Below are positions 10,930 to 23,386 of a stretch of 64,000 nucleotides of DNA, one piece after another (within the stretch, counting starts at the first letter, position 1; each line of letters starts with the position of its first letter). The stretch is from Fasciolopsis buskii (lineage: Eukaryota; Platyhelminthes; Trematoda; Plagiorchiida; Fasciolidae), in NCBI GenBank assembly GCA_008360955.1, contig LUCM01009224.1:75333-139332 (forward strand), in the 5' to 3' direction. A program made the position numbers and the translations under genes. The notes below the pieces were generated by a model. That model had not been told where the DNA came from, searched no databases, and saw nothing but the letters and a program-made list of their open reading frames with translations.

Positions 10930-11386
10930 CTATCTAGCATCCGTGTTTTGGAAGCAATGGGCCAGGGAGTATCTTCCACTTTTACAGAAAAGATAAAAAT
11001 GGATAAATCCAAAATGTAGGGTCAGATCAGGTGATGTAGTACTACTTGTCCCAGGAGTTTTGCCACGGGGTAAATGGCCGATCGGAGTCGTCGAAAACAC
11101 GAAACAATCAGACGACGATTTAGTGAGAACGGCGACCGTGCGCACCGTTGAAGGGTTCGCGCGAAGGGACGTCAAAAATCTTTGTCACATCGAAAGGGCC
11201 CAGGATACTTCCGTAGTTAGTTCAACAGTCGACACCCCCCAGGTGGGAGGCGGGCTTTCTGGTCCGCTGAACCCGGAGGGACCACTGAGAGGTGAGCCAT
11301 GTGACACGAAGATATCGTTCAGTAACTGTACCAAGATTAGAACCAGGGAAACCGTAGGGGAACCGGGGGAGACTAATCACACCTAA
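10845..11386 (+). pseudogene. C-terminal tail of BEL/Pao integrase/pol in a shifted frame
   Basis: After the C6 run the reading continues in the next frame with NDLLIMRDNSREIP, ANYLASVFWKQWAREYLPLLQK, a TAA at 10994-10996, then CRVRSGDVVLLVPGVLPRGK and WPIGVVENTKQSDDDLVRTA. This small beta-rich domain ends Pao pol proteins and precedes the 3' LTR. The frame closes at 11386, about 40 bases before the LTR, as expected for a complete 3' end. Confidence 0.85.
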
Positions 11387-11427
11387 CGGTGCATAACGAA
11401 AATTCTGATCGGATTTTGGGGGCCGGT

Positions 11428-11820
11428 GTAATGGGTTCCGAAGGCAAAGTCGAACCGACCAGTTACCTTTCCTTTTTTCCTTTCATGTACCGTCCACTCA
11501 TTGCTAACCGGCTTCTGTGGGACAAAGCTCGCTTTCGTTTTATTGCATCAATTTGACTGTAGCGTTGACAACCTGGACTCGCAATGGCCACGAGCGTGGT
11601 TTCGCCATGGGTTGACTTGATTTAACGCTCTCTGTCGTTCAGGTGGTCTGTAGTCAGAAAGCGGAGTAACTGAGCCCGAAAGGAACACTGTTGAGGTTTG
11701 CTTGCTGTACCTACTTAATTTGTTCCAAATAGTACCATAGTAGTTTGGATCCGTCGTCGTTTTCATTTGGGTCAATTTGGTCGCTACGTGTCGCTCAAAC
11801 GTCCTGTCGTGGGGCTTACA
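11428..11820 (+). repeat. 3' LTR of the BEL/Pao element (right end approximate)
   Basis: It begins TGTAATGGGTTCC immediately after a G-rich stretch (a GGGGG run around 11417-11421, then CCGG) that serves as polypurine tract. Its first 63 bases match the 5' fragment at 5937-5999. The LTR should end in CA. The ACA near 11818-11820 is a candidate, but without a second full LTR or a target-site duplication the end cannot be fixed. Confidence 0.6.
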
Positions 11821-13112
11821 CATGGAAAAAGTTCACTTTTCTCCAAATTTCTTTACCAGTGGATGTGAATCGCCAAGGCTATGGCCCATGGTGGACAAGC
11901 CCTTTCGATCGAGTGTTTGTGTGTATTTCTGACCACCGAAATGAAGAAAGTATTCAAGGACAAACTCAGTAAATAGAACCAATTATTTGGCGTGGTGATT
12001 AAGATCCATAGTGTCATAGATATTGATCCAGCAAACAGTGACAAACAGGACCGCGGTCGTTACTGAAGCATTAAACGATTAACGCACAGTGGCATACACG
12101 TACACGCACACACGTGCACAATCATACAATAATTTTCATCACGTGCTGAGGCCAGTTACACCGGTGTTTAAAAGGGGTCCTCTATCAATTAGCCTGGTTT
12201 TCCAATGTGAATGCAGTGTGTTTAAAATTTGCTAGGGCAGAAGCAAGTTTATAAACAAAGTCGCTGCCTATTTTACCCCACTCTGCAACTTCCTTGCTCA
12301 TCGACCGAACCGAAATACCATAAAAATCATCGTTCGGCAGTCGCCATCTGATATACAATTGTGTGGAATCCAGTCATCATGTCATCTAATTTATTTGTTG
12401 CGTGTCCGTCAGATTTCAGTAGAGAGCAAAATACATCTCCGGTTTTTCGCAATTTTGAAATATTAGTTAACTACTATGGAGACTGATGGTATGACAACGT
12501 ACGCAGTGTATTCCCGTTAGGTCTTAACTTGTGCTGTCCATCAGAACCCTTTTACATCATTTGCAAAAATTAAAATCCATGTCAGAAAAATCATGTTAAA
12601 TACTTGGGTAAAAGTATCCGAGCTTCCCCTAGTTCATGTAAATGATGGATCCAGATGACCAAAATAATGTTGACGTAAACGAGAGCATTTCTCGTTCGGC
12701 AGACTTCGATTGAACAATTCGGAGGCGTTTTGAGTTATTCTAAACCAAATGAACAAAGAAGAAGATTAAGGATGAAAGGACTGAATTTTTCCCAGAGGTA
12801 TACGGCCGATTTCGCAGCTATTGGCAGTCACCAGGTGTATGTATCCGGTATCATTTTGTCTAATCATATCTACAGCTGTACACTCCCTAGTTGGTTTTCC
12901 ACTACAGTCTCATCTGAATTATACGGAGTGCCGTTAACTGTCATCAGGGTGTTCCGACGAATCATTGTCGTGATTCACAACCGGTCTTTCCAATCCACAC
13001 AGGTTGGTGATGACTCAAATAAGATTTTGCCAAAGTATTTCGATCGATACTGGGTACCACTTTGGGTCTTCGGGTATTCGGATTTATCTAAAGGTACACT
13101 TAGGCGTTTTGT

Positions 13113-13115
<3 letters not shown>
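11821..13115. other. No gene seen
   Basis: There are short frames only. The open frame at 12730-13176 runs into the TA microsatellite and has no domain. Nothing else was recognised. Confidence 0.4.

Positions 13116-13151
<36 letters not shown>
13116..13151. repeat. (TA)n microsatellite
   Basis: An uninterrupted TA run of about 36 bases. Confidence 0.95.
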
Positions 13152-14094
13152 CAGTATTTCCATGGACAACATTTGAAAATTCATTTAATCAGATTAATCA
13201 CATCGAGTAGTTTGATGTTTAATCAATCGGTTAAATAATTCATCATGAGATGTCAAAATCCAGCTGAATTTTAAAATCCGTAATAGCATACGGCTTGTTG
13301 CGAACGGTCATCAACTCGGCCAAAATAAAAAGGAGACTAAACAAGGGTCACACTTTGTTGAATATTATCAAGTTCCTAAGTCCAATTCATACCTCAGATA
13401 GATCGTGCCAAACACTAGCAAACATTGCACAATTTTCACGTGTGATTCACTGGGCAGCTGGAGTCTAAGAAAATGAAATCATTGCTTACTTATGTTTGGG
13501 ATCAGCTGGCAGGATGCTACCTTTGCTAGGAGATGCTGATCACATTATGCTTGTTCCAAAGAAAAGATTTAATTGGTCACCATTGGATTCGCTATGGTAG
13601 ACTGTGATCGGCACAAGTAAATCGATAAACAGAGACTGATTTTACTTGTTCATGCCACATCATGTGTACGTACCGACGGCACAAGTAAAATGAAACCGTC
13701 TCGTTCCATTGGTTATCAATAGCCGGGCGATACGGAGTTGCCATTAAAAGACTAAAGGGCAAACCGACTCAAACAACCAATAGGCCTAGTAAACCAATTA
13801 GCACGAGCTATCTGCGGTACATCACTAGGTGATTTTAACCGTGAGAGATTGGAGACCAACTTGCAAGATGGACTAATCATGCAATGATTCGATAAACTGA
13901 TGAAATGTGCATGAGTCGCTGGAGTGGATATAAACTCACCAACTCTCCAGATGTGTGGGTCTCTCTTTAATGAAAACGGATTCGCGTTGTTCTGATTCGA
14001 GTGTTCTTGCTAGGTATAGTGGGGAGAGTCGGCTACTGATTAGCAATAGACGCAACTGTCGATCGGCGTTTCCCGTAAGGGACTAAACATAGTT
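13152..14094. other. No gene seen
   Basis: No frame with a domain and no RNA gene was found. Confidence 0.4.
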
Positions 14095-14400
14095 TTTAAG
14101 GATACAACAAAGGTTCTTCGACAACATTCAGTGGACTTCGAACCATCCTGTTGTCGATCGAGAACTAGTCCCATTGTTGACATTCTACTGCCAAATGTGG
14201 TTGAATAAGTAGACTTACCTGGTATTCGCTTCATCTGACAATAGATCAGTTTGGGAAGTCTGCTTGTCGAATGTTAATCATAAGTCCAATCCCACGATCG
14301 AAGGCTAAACTAGAAGCTCCAACCTGGTTTTTGTAAAGGTTTATTAGAGAAAGCCATCCGATACTGGAAATGCAGGGACCAGTCAAATTGGATAGTTAGA
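14095..14400. repeat. Dispersed repeat, copy 1 (partner at 21115-21410)
   Basis: Blocks shared with 21115-21410 in the same order and orientation include TTGTYGATCGAGRACYAGTCCC, followed about 60 bases on by AGACYTACC and later by TCCGATAY and GGRACCARTCAA. Divergence is high, so this is an old interspersed family. No coding domain is evident. Confidence 0.6.
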
Positions 14401-17400
14401 ACAAGAAACTATCTTCATATTGGTTAACAGTGGTAACCCTATAGTCAATTCTCCATCACCTGTTGCCTGTGTGGCTTTATGTTCCTTCCTCCATCCCTAC
14501 TTTATTTAACTCTGATACGCGTTCGTGGCATCATTAGCAGAAATGATCTCCCTTTTGATGTGCTTGTAAGGGAGAAATAAAATAAGTATTCTGATTAGAC
14601 ATGAGCTTCGAAATGCTCGATAACGCAAATCACTTGACAGCTTACTTTAGCTTCGTTATCATATCCGTCAACGTACTGGTTAGTGAAAAGTTTGGGAATC
14701 GAGAAATGAGACGACAGAAATTCAGCGGTTCTCACTGTTTAGATTTTGTTCCGCCTATGATGTCTTCATCTGGTTAACATATAGGCACGGATGTCCTATA
14801 AATAGATTGTACCATTGGAACTTGAAGTAGTAATAATGAATTATGTCGCTAGCAATGGGACACAGATGAGGGTTGCTACTACTCACCGGAATGTCTCCGA
14901 TGCAAGTGAAGACAACGAGTCTCACAGAAGCCGGATGACATGTTGCTTGGCTTACAACCCACGTGTTCATATACAAAATCCGAGGACTCCCGGATGTGAG
15001 GAATATCCTCGGTTTAGCAGTTTTTGAGACAGGCTTGAACTTCACATTTGTATGTCGCCACGGTTATGATTGACTAGTCATCAACGCAGGTTACATCGAA
15101 GCTGTACCGGTCTGTGTTCCAATCTGCTATAAAACCTCCGTTTTTTGGGATATTGGGACCACTAGTAGGGAAGTTTAGTTTTTGAACTATTCCAACTCGT
15201 GTTAATAAAACTAGTCCAAATGTTTATACTAATTGCAGCGCATAATGGAGTTACTCAGAATGGAATAGCTTCGGAGATTGGAGATTTCATTGAGTGTTCC
15301 AAATTGTGGTGTGGTATCCGTAGTGATGTGTAACAGAAAAATCCGGATGCTTTCTTCTCGACTGCTGCGAACCATCATGAGGAATTTGACATTCCTCAAA
15401 ACTCCGACATTGGTTCCGCTGGAAGAATTGAACACGTCAGTATGCCAAATACGCTGTACTAGCTACTTTTTAAGCGACTGAGTATGCTGAACCCTGCATA
15501 TTGTTGCAGAGAGTGAACACGAATTTGCGGGAAGTCATCATACGCAACTTTGGGGTCGGTCAGGATTTCCTCTACGCGAATGACTCGTGGTAGGGGTAAA
15601 CCTTCCAGAGACCCAGATAAAATTACTGATCAGGCATAATCTCATTTATCAAGGCTCGGCCAGTCTGTGAATTACTTGAAGACATCTTTTAAGCCAGTGC
15701 CAAACATCTTGTTGTCCGTTTCTAAGAGCCATTCTCGTGCACTCAGCCATTTATGCAGACCTAAGCGGAAATCGGAAGCGAAGAAGAAACCAGGTCGGCA
15801 GAATAATCCACTGAATCGGCACATCACATACCACGAATTTTATCACCGATGCACTTGCCGACTCGGCCCTGCAGTATGCCATTCTTGTAAGAAGATGGGT
15901 CGTATATAAAACCTCTGTCGTCAGTCCCCAAAGATGATATCAGTCCTGTTTAGTGACGACAGCTTTCCACTAAGCCAAGTTAGTTTGCATAAGAACCCGT
16001 CGGATTTCAGTCTGGGTTGCAACGCCAGTTCACTGTCGACATCTGCGGTTGCAAGCCCATTACTCCACAAAAGATTCTCAGCATAATTCCACGGTGTTCG
16101 TCAAGCCTATTGCTGTTCTTACCGAAGGTGTTACTAATTTCCGCCTGACACTCCATGAAGGGACGGTCGTGTCAGAGTGAGCGAAACATGAACAAGTTCC
16201 TGCGCGGTTGTTGGTTCCAATGCCCAGTTCATCCATTTTAGAGGCAGGCTTCGCATGCCCTGGAGTAATTAATATATCTCTAAACTATGCCAGCGAGTGT
16301 TATGGTCAGCTGTAACAGATTGCACGATCTTGTTCTAACAACGATGGAATGCTGATAGGGCAGTAGAGTTGGAGTTTAGTGGTGATCCTATGTTCATCTT
16401 TATCGTCACACCGAGATTGCTTATGAAAGAGTTTGGATAATTTGCGCGCCTCCGGGACTCGGACACCTAGGCAAGTTGTCTTCGTGAGTTGGTCATCTAA
16501 TCTTGCTTAACAGGTCAATAAGTAGAGGTCAAACAAAATTCAGTTTCATTAGTCAGTCGGATGAACACCATCTGGTCCTGCAAGACCAACTATTTGGCCG
16601 CTGGAAGAAACAGGGCAGCGAATAAAGGCGCTGGGAGGCCTGAGTGACGCAAGAGTCGACTACCTGGGTTTTCTCTGAGTGGCTTCGTTTGTTCGCTACC
16701 AACAGGCCAAAATCAGCAACAGTCATACCAGAAGAAGGTGTCCAGTCCGTTTCCGCTAACCTCACGAAGTGCGTGGAGTAAAGAGTTCTAACCGATGGCG
16801 GAATGGTAATCCATTCGCTAGGCAAAACGAAACAAACGAAGAACAGCAAGTCTTATGTGAAAGATCTGAAGAATCCCTCTCACTTGTGATTCAGTCGCAC
16901 CGCCCCTTCCCACTGCTTTGTGGGTCAGAATTTTGAGTCCAAGTTTCAGGTTAGATTTTTCAAAGAGGAAATCTGTTCTGCTTTGTTGGCAGACGCGAAG
17001 TATGATTTTCCCAATCATATCCAGCTCCTTTCTTATGTTGGATCTTACTAACTTCTATGCCTCTGAGTCAGACCATGAAAGGGCCCTTGGATAATCTGGG
17101 CTGGGTAGATTTGATTGACGAGGAGATTAGTGGAAGGGATGGCAATAAAATGAGCGCATTCCTCAGGCTTCGGTGTCCTCTTTGCTTGGCTGCTTACAGT
17201 GTTCGCATACCATAGGGCAACAAGCTTCCATTGCTAGAACTCATGCACCATTTAAAAGTAGACAAATACTGTCCATCCGATACGGTTACTCAAGACCACG
17301 CTTCCCAGATAACTCTTTGAAGTCCAGATGGAAACTCAGTCTTACACTTCACTCTCAGTATGCTCGTTGCTCCGGTTTTGAGGGTTCGTGGTTAGACGTG

Positions 17401-18200
17401 TATCAAGATCACTTATAGAAGCTGAGCATGCTCTGTTAGAACTTGCTCCTTATCATTTTTTATTTTATGTGTATTTCGGTTGAACAGTTTTGTGCATCCT
17501 GACACCAGTCAGGAATGTTTACTTATCGTGTCTGTGTTTGAGCCCACGGACTTCAGCTCCTCTGAAGCTAAAGACTAGGTCTACCGAGACTCACTCCGAT
17601 TAAATCAAAACTCATTTAACGGACGTCTTGGCGACTGGTGGTAATTGGAATGCAGTCCGTTTTACGGGACAGAAAGACACTTCGGTGACTGGTTGGCTGT
17701 CCGATCAAGCTGAAAACGACTGTGGCCTTAATCAGGTATGCTTTAATCGTAGAATATTTTAGGCAAATACGGATGTTGGAAACAGATTAGAGTTGACATG
17801 CACACATTGACAAACAGCACGTAGTGCTCCAGGTAATGTGGGCCTCACAAATGATGGATATCTTCAACGTCAGTCGTTCTGACGTTCTGAATGCTCTCAG
17901 AATCGTCTATCCGGATGTGCAAGTGAGATGATCAAGGCTTACTGATTCACTATCAGGAGTGTAGTCCGGAGCATTGGACAAAAACTTTATGGAACAGTTT
18001 AGTAGGCCAACTTCCTCAGTGGACCTTTCACTTGTCTTCAATGCAAACAGCTACCAATTATCCATCAAAATGGAGATTATTAGGAAGACAATATTTCTGA
18101 GTTGATGTTAGGCTCCTGAGTCGACGTGGTTTGCCAAGGACGATGGCAAAGTATTAGCACTGGAGTTTAAATAATTAGTGAAGTAGGCTTGAAAAAATGA
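14401..18200. other. No gene identified in 3.8 kb
   Basis: Frames such as 16553-16849 (minus), 15667-15909 (plus) and 17173-17418 (plus) are open for 75-98 codons but have no domain, signal peptide or repeat I recognise. At this base composition frames of that size are expected by chance. No tRNA or rRNA was seen. Confidence 0.4.
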
Positions 18201-18204
18201 CCAA

Positions 18205-18700
18205 ATACCTGGAGGTTGGTTTGAATCGATGAGTGCAACCATTTTCATGAAAAGTGATATATCCCAGTGTGAAAATCACAAGCGAGTTAGTTTGATGAGC
18301 ATCACATCCAAGCGGTTTGTGGGTATTTTTCTTCGCCGACTACCCAGTGCTTCCATTCGGTGAACACTTAAGCATTAAACTAATTCGCGACCTGACGTCA
18401 ATAACCCACGGTCACCGTCCTTCTTGATCTGAAAGCGCCATTCAATTGATTCGATCGTGCAATTCGGAGTGCTGCATCTCCTTGATAAGTGCGCAGAGAG
18501 AGAGGAATTAATTTGACGTTTCAAATCACTATATGCGATCAGCTGAAGCCGAATTTATGCTTAGAGTGACATATCATTTTAGTCATATCACTCGGGTTCA
18601 CCACGAGAAGTGGAGACGGTCAGGACTGTCTTCTTTCACTCTTCCGTTTCAGCTCTGCCATTTAGATAATAATGTAAATCTGCTCATTCTCACACAAGCA
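18205..18700 (+). pseudogene. RTE-like LINE reverse transcriptase relic, plus strand
   Basis: The plus strand reads IPGGWFESMSATIFMKSD, then SQCENHKRVSLMSITSKRF and GIFLRRL, matching the RT entry of RTE-type LINEs (an IP-W-ES-x-IF-K-GD block, then N-RGISL-x-x-SK-x-LRRL). It continues in other frames with VLLDLKAPFN and FDRAIRSAASP, the motif A block of RT, where the first Asp of LDLKAAFD is replaced. A degenerate block near 18600 corresponds to GVRQG-C-L-SP-LFN. Several stops and shifts make it non-coding. It faces the minus-strand RTE relic at 19.6-21.0 kb. Confidence 0.7.
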
Positions 18701-19623
18701 TAGTGATAGTGAAACTTCCCGGCTGGTTTGCTGGCCGTCTAGACACCAACACTGGAGATGTGAGACTGCGTGACGCGCATTTGGGATGTACGCGTCCTGG
18801 ATACTTGAATTTTCAACCCAAGGCTACTCTGGAAAGCCGATCACCGGAATCATGTAACCTGGTCTAAGTGCGTTGGGGCAACTCACCGATTGTAAGGGTT
18901 CCCAGCTCTAACTTGAGGTCTCGTGCTAATGCAAGCCCTGTACGAATACGCTGTGGGTCACGTGCCCGATACACAATGTTGAGTCCGCAGTTCATTTCCA
19001 TTGCTTTGCGTTTATTTGTCCTACGAATTCAACTGTGGAGCGCATCACCTCACTCTGGACATTATCGTAACCCACAATGGATTTATGTGATGTAGAAACC
19101 GGCCATAACACTCGTGAGGCATCAATCACCATGACAATCCTCCCACTTTGTTTCTCTTTCCCGTTTGTGGTTCGCCCAGATAGAAGGAATTTTCTGCATC
19201 CATCATGTCTGTCCCCAGTTTGCAATGCATTCCTATGTCGTACGGGGCCTACCTGCTGAGGTAGCGAAAGAAGTGAGTGATTTGATCTGGTGAATTAAAG
19301 TTAGAGATTTTTCTAATATTCCAAAAGGTGCAACAATCGAACAAAATGGATTATCTGATCAGCAACGTCGTGATACACTTTTCACAGATGTTGAAATCAG
19401 GGGTCGAAAACCATTCTAACTCTTCGAGCATACGAAGCAACTTCTGGGATCTGACAAAATGGATAGCTCACTTTTGCGACATGTGAGTGGAAAAAAATTA
19501 CTTCGTCCATCAGAGAAGCATTGACATCCTGCGAGGAAGACGTCCTGACAGCGGAATTAACTGGAACTGCCGACAGAATGTTTGACGCCAATCCTCAGAG
19601 CACTGTGACGTGGCAAGTGTGGC
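18701..19623. other. Unassigned sequence between two RTE relics
   Basis: Open frames of 60-77 codons occur on both strands without recognisable domains. Part may be 3' LINE sequence too diverged to assign. Confidence 0.3.
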
Positions 19624-20970
19624 CTACAAACCGATCATCTGGCCACTGGCTCGTCTCGAATGACCATGCGGCATCCTCGAATAAAAAGGACTATTTTGGA
19701 CCGGGCGACCGAGTAGTACAAAAAGCCCACAACGCATGGAACTAACAATTTGGCTGGTCTTTGTGCCAGGTGTGATCAGACTCCTGAGATAGATGAAGCT
19801 ATTGACTATCTCTAACCGATCACCGCAGAACGAGTCCTCGCACAAGCTCCTGTCAGTCTTGAAGAATTACCTCATATCTTGAAGGCGCAATGTACATGCC
19901 GTATCTGGATATGTCAATCGACAAGCGGTCCAGCGCGCGTTGACGCGCCTGTGCATTATCGGGCAGCGAAGTGATATTATCGGCACATCCTAAGTCAAAG
20001 CTCTGTTCCCTGAAAGGAGTTCAACTGTACTATCTAAAAGTCCGTCTTGTGTGACAAGGTTGAAAAGAAGTGGATATATAGAGAAGCCTTGCCGTACTCC
20101 ATTGGGGATGACGAAGGGAGACGAAAACTGGTCATAAGCCCTATCTCGGCCTGACGTATGACGGTGCAACACTTTGAGGACCGACACATACTTCTCAAGT
20201 ACTCCATTCGGCAATGAACAGTGCCATTGTGCAGACCTATCAACAGAATCAAAGGACGCGCAAATACTCAAGAACACGATGACCGTTTGCCTCTGGATAG
20301 TGGGACGGTGCTCTAACACCTGTCGGATGGTGGAGATTTGATCGATGCATTCACAACCAGTGCGAAACTCAGCTTGTTCCTCGCGAGTTTGCTTTTCACG
20401 CGTATTGTGTGACATGCGAAGATTGACGGACGAATGCAGCTTTGACGTTATTGGGATTAGACCAATATCCCTATGGTTTAGCGTAGTCACTGCGGAAGCC
20501 CTTTATGAAAGTGAGGACATCGATCAACTACTCCCAATATTAGGTAACATTTTCGCAGTACAGACCTTCGAGAACAAAGCTTGAAGTTCTTTGACCAGTT
20601 CCATTTCTCCATCTTTAGATAGAGCCGAAGAATACCTATCGGAGGTCGTTGCCTAACGACATCCTAAGCCTCTGATTTTCCTGGGGATCTCATCCTCAGT
20701 AGGTGGATCTTTTGTAAGAGGCAACCGCGCGTTTGCCGAAGTAGCTGCGAGAGGCAATGAGGCTGAAATGTTCCGCTTGGCATGCAAGACGGGGCTGTAT
20801 TGTTATGGTTAGGTGAACAGTCAGATTCAGTGATCGTTTCGCTCACACCCAATGCTTTCCTGCTGGTAATTCGGATGAGGTGAAACAGCTTGTGGCAATG
20901 TTCCATGGTGACAGTATGTTCCATCTCCAAAGTTCGTTGATATTTTCGGATCTCACGAGCCCCAAGCAAG
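19624..20970 (-). pseudogene. RTE-like LINE ORF2 relic, minus strand
   Basis: Read on the minus strand from 20970, the pre-RT block is HKLFHLIRITSRKALGVSET. The RT follows at 20490-19990: NTREKQTREEQAEFRTGCEC, IDQISTIRQVLEHR, VIVFLSICASFDSVDRSA, VLEKYVSVLKVLHRHTSGR and NGVRQGFSIYPLLFNL. These are RTE hallmarks. The palm motif at 19976-19987 reads CADN, where YADD is expected. The frame after that carries LDRLSIDISRYGMYIAPSRYE, and near 19780 LEIVNSFIYLRSLITPG, the RTE post-RT block. Frames change at least three times. No endonuclease domain was found upstream of 20970. Confidence 0.85.
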
Positions 20971-20992
20971 CTTGTATTGAGTTAGCGTCTCG

Positions 20993-21029
20993 ATAATAAT
21001 AATGATAATAATAATAATAGTAATAATAG
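20993..21029. repeat. (AAT)n microsatellite
   Basis: An AAT-rich run at the 5' side of the minus-strand RTE relic. Confidence 0.9.
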
Positions 21030-21114
21030 GAATTGCATCGCGAATGAAGCAAGCCAACTGTGGGTGAAGTGGCATTTTTGTCCCAGTGTTGTAACTTAAT
21101 TTTTAGACGCAAAA

Positions 21115-21410
21115 TCTTCAAAATTTCGGACCATTTCGTTGTTGATCGAGGACCAGTCCCGATATTCCCATTCTACAATGGGACGTGAATGAGTTAATAG
21201 ACCTACCCAGTAACTGCTGCATGTAGCAAAGATCAGCATGAGAAGTGCACATCTTTGAATTGCAATCCCGAAAGCCTGGGTTAATTTCGGCCAAACGTTC
21301 AAATGACTTTAAAGTTAGTGGAAGTGCAGTAAATTAGCAACGCCAAACCGATCGTTGTCAAGACTCATTAGAAATGACCCTCCGATATCAAGAAGGGGAA
21401 CCAATCAAGC
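21115..21410. repeat. Dispersed repeat, copy 2 (partner at 14095-14400)
   Basis: This shares spaced blocks with 14095-14400 in the same orientation (see that entry). Here they include TTGTTGATCGAGGACCAGTC and, near 21380, CTCCGATATC followed by GGAACCAATCAA. It is an old interspersed repeat of unknown class. Confidence 0.6.
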
Positions 21411-21839
21411 TGTTCGTGAAGGTTATTGACGGCAATCTGATGGCCAAATCTTTGTCACTTGTGGTCATAAATAAGTCTTGTGCTAAGACATTACATGGGC
21501 ATGCTTTATCAGACTTGATCTTCAATACTATTGAAACCTGACTATGTAAAGAATGCAAAGGGCACGAAACGGCTAAGCAAAGTAATCAGTCGAGGCCTAT
21601 TAAGTTATGATGTGTACAGACATCAATAGAAGTAAAGCGAATAACGGATTGGTTTCCTCATTGAACTTCAACTATCCTTCTGTGCAATGAAGTTGCACAG
21701 TTCCGTCAATGGAAAACATGAGCACCACGACACGAAGCCTGCTTGTCGAATCGTTTTCTTAGGACAATGTATAAAGTCGTGGTTATAGACAAATGGGGCC
21801 ACTAAAGACAAAACTCTACAAATTCCTCATCGTAGTCAA

Positions 21840-22080
21840 AGTGAGAATCTCATGCTCCGAGCCCGTCGCTCGCCCTGAATACCTGCCGAATCGCTCTCAA
21901 ATAACCTGCGTCTCAAGTAGCCTCTGATGACGAAGTTCATTGCACTATCTTCTCTCGGCGGAAGTGTTCCCCTCCTAAGCTATGGTAACGAAGGTACATG
22001 TCCGATGCCCTTCACGAGGTTGACCGATCATTAGTGATCGGTCTAAGGGAGGTGGCTAGACCCTGATCCCAAAACAACCA
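21840..22080 (-). repeat. Dispersed repeat, copy 1 (partner at 55990-56275, plus)
   Basis: The reverse complement of this stretch aligns with 55990-56275. The strongest block is TGAAGGGCATCGGACATG followed by YACCTTCGT, with flanking blocks TAGCCAYCTYCC and GAGATTCTCA/GAGATACTCA at the far end. In both copies a short open frame includes KGIGHVPS or KGIGHAPS. Class unknown, not assigned to any LINE here. Confidence 0.65.
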
Positions 22081-22315
22081 CGGGCATAATATGATGCATA
22101 CCTCTGTATACACACCGGCATCTGTAGAGGAGCGTTACGCTGCCTTGTGTGTTAGACGATTTGTTCAGAGGCTCGGGGTAGGGTTCTCTAAGTCAACCCT
22201 CTACTTTGATTTAGGCAACCGAGGAACATGGAATCTGCTGGATCACCAATGATATGGAGATGCAGAATGGATGAACTAGCATGTGTGGTGAACTCTGCAC
22301 GTGATTTATTTGTCT

Positions 22316-22690
22316 TTACTCTTTCATGGTCAGTGTTTTCGTCGTTCGCCATGATTTCGTTGGTACTCTCTGGAGATATTGGCGCGAATATACGGATACA
22401 GGACATCTCTGAACCATAGAACTCACAGATTCGGTCATGGACATGTTCTTGTTGAGTAGTGACTGTCGTGTTTCGTGATCATTGACGACTTTAAATTTCA
22501 TGCGAAGGAAGTATTTGTGAAAACGATGAGCTGCACAGCCCAAGGCTTCTTTTTGTGTCTGGGGATATTCCTTCTCGGGCGCATTGAGTAGAAGCAGGAG
22601 ATGCAAATGATTGACTAGCCCTCCTATTCTAGCACTGTACCAGCGCCTGATTTAGTAATAAACATGTTTGGTTTAGACGGTATGAATGGG
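22316..22690 (-). pseudogene. Second Ty3/gypsy RNase H fragment
   Basis: The minus-strand frame reads EKEYPQTQKEALGCAAHRFH, then KYFLRMKFKVVNDHETRQSL and MSMTESVSSMVQRCPVSVYS. This matches the gypsy RNase H blocks Y-QT-REAL, HKYL-GRKF, VTDHE-L and a LQRW block. GCAAHRFHKYF replaces the usual AV-R-HKY helix, and VNDHE keeps the Asp. A short upstream piece (about 22690-22610) in other frames would be the RNase H start. The sequence belongs to a different gypsy family from the one at 1-1960, whose comparable block reads FGRELL. No RT or integrase was found alongside it. Confidence 0.75.
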
Positions 22691-23386
22691 GCTATTGTTG
22701 GTTGACAAGCAATATTCTTCTTTCGACTACATAGTGTTGCTTAACATTTCGCCTTCCATGGCCACACTTCGAATCGAATTTTGTGTTTGTCGAAACTTGA
22801 CGTTATCCTTAATTGCTGAAAAGCGAACGACCGATTACTGACTAGCGATGGGTGTCATTGTAGATGGCCAGTCAGCCATAGATTTGGCTAACGATTCACG
22901 ATCAGATATCGAGTAAAAAACTGTTTTTACGACATCAATCAGAGACCGTATCAGTGGGGCGGGAAATTCCCATAGTCCGAGAAATATTTTTCTCGTTCAC
23001 GTTCATATTCGTCTAACCAATATTTGGATGATAATGACGATGACGGCGATGATGTCCCGACGAATATTGATTTGCATGTTTATGACCTTGAGAATCCAAG
23101 CGTTAGGGACTACGATCATAACGTTAGCCAATCCAGAGCTCGTGTTAGGTGATTATGATCAGATTTTTACAAGGAACTTGTCTTTAAAAGTACACAACAA
23201 CAAACAATAAGCCTGGGGGATTTTTCACAAATGCTGAGCACTGTGATTTGTTTGTTACTCATTTAATCTTCAGGTCGTTGTTCGCTTCATTGTGAAAGTA
23301 TTCCTTTCACACGTCCTTAATTATGAGTTTCTTACTTTCTGTCCATACTGGTGAGCTTCTGATCTCGAGAGATGGGGTTTGTGTGC
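22691..23386. other. No gene seen
   Basis: Only short frames occur. An (ATGACG)-like low-complexity patch lies around 23028-23060. Confidence 0.4.

Larger units (their letters stand above)
5937..11820 (+). mobile_element. BEL/Pao LTR retrotransposon, nearly complete but inactivated
   Basis: A single plus-strand element carries, in order: an LTR fragment, a gag with a zinc knuckle, an aspartic protease, RT, RNase H, an integrase and a 3' LTR that starts at 11428 after a purine-rich stretch. The order and the sequences (LLDTGSD, the FDCAARFQG to DNFYVDG block, RYSDWLQALR before the integrase) are those of the BEL/Pao superfamily. Frame is lost about six times, and in-frame stops occur at 6746, 7914, 8128, 9317, 9638 and 10994. 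The palm aspartate is mutated. The right LTR boundary is not defined, so the end coordinate is approximate. The 5' end is chimeric (see 5937-6068). Confidence 0.9.

Noticed and set aside
13116..13184. Ile-Tyr repeat frames on both strands
   Set aside because: They are translations of the TA microsatellite.
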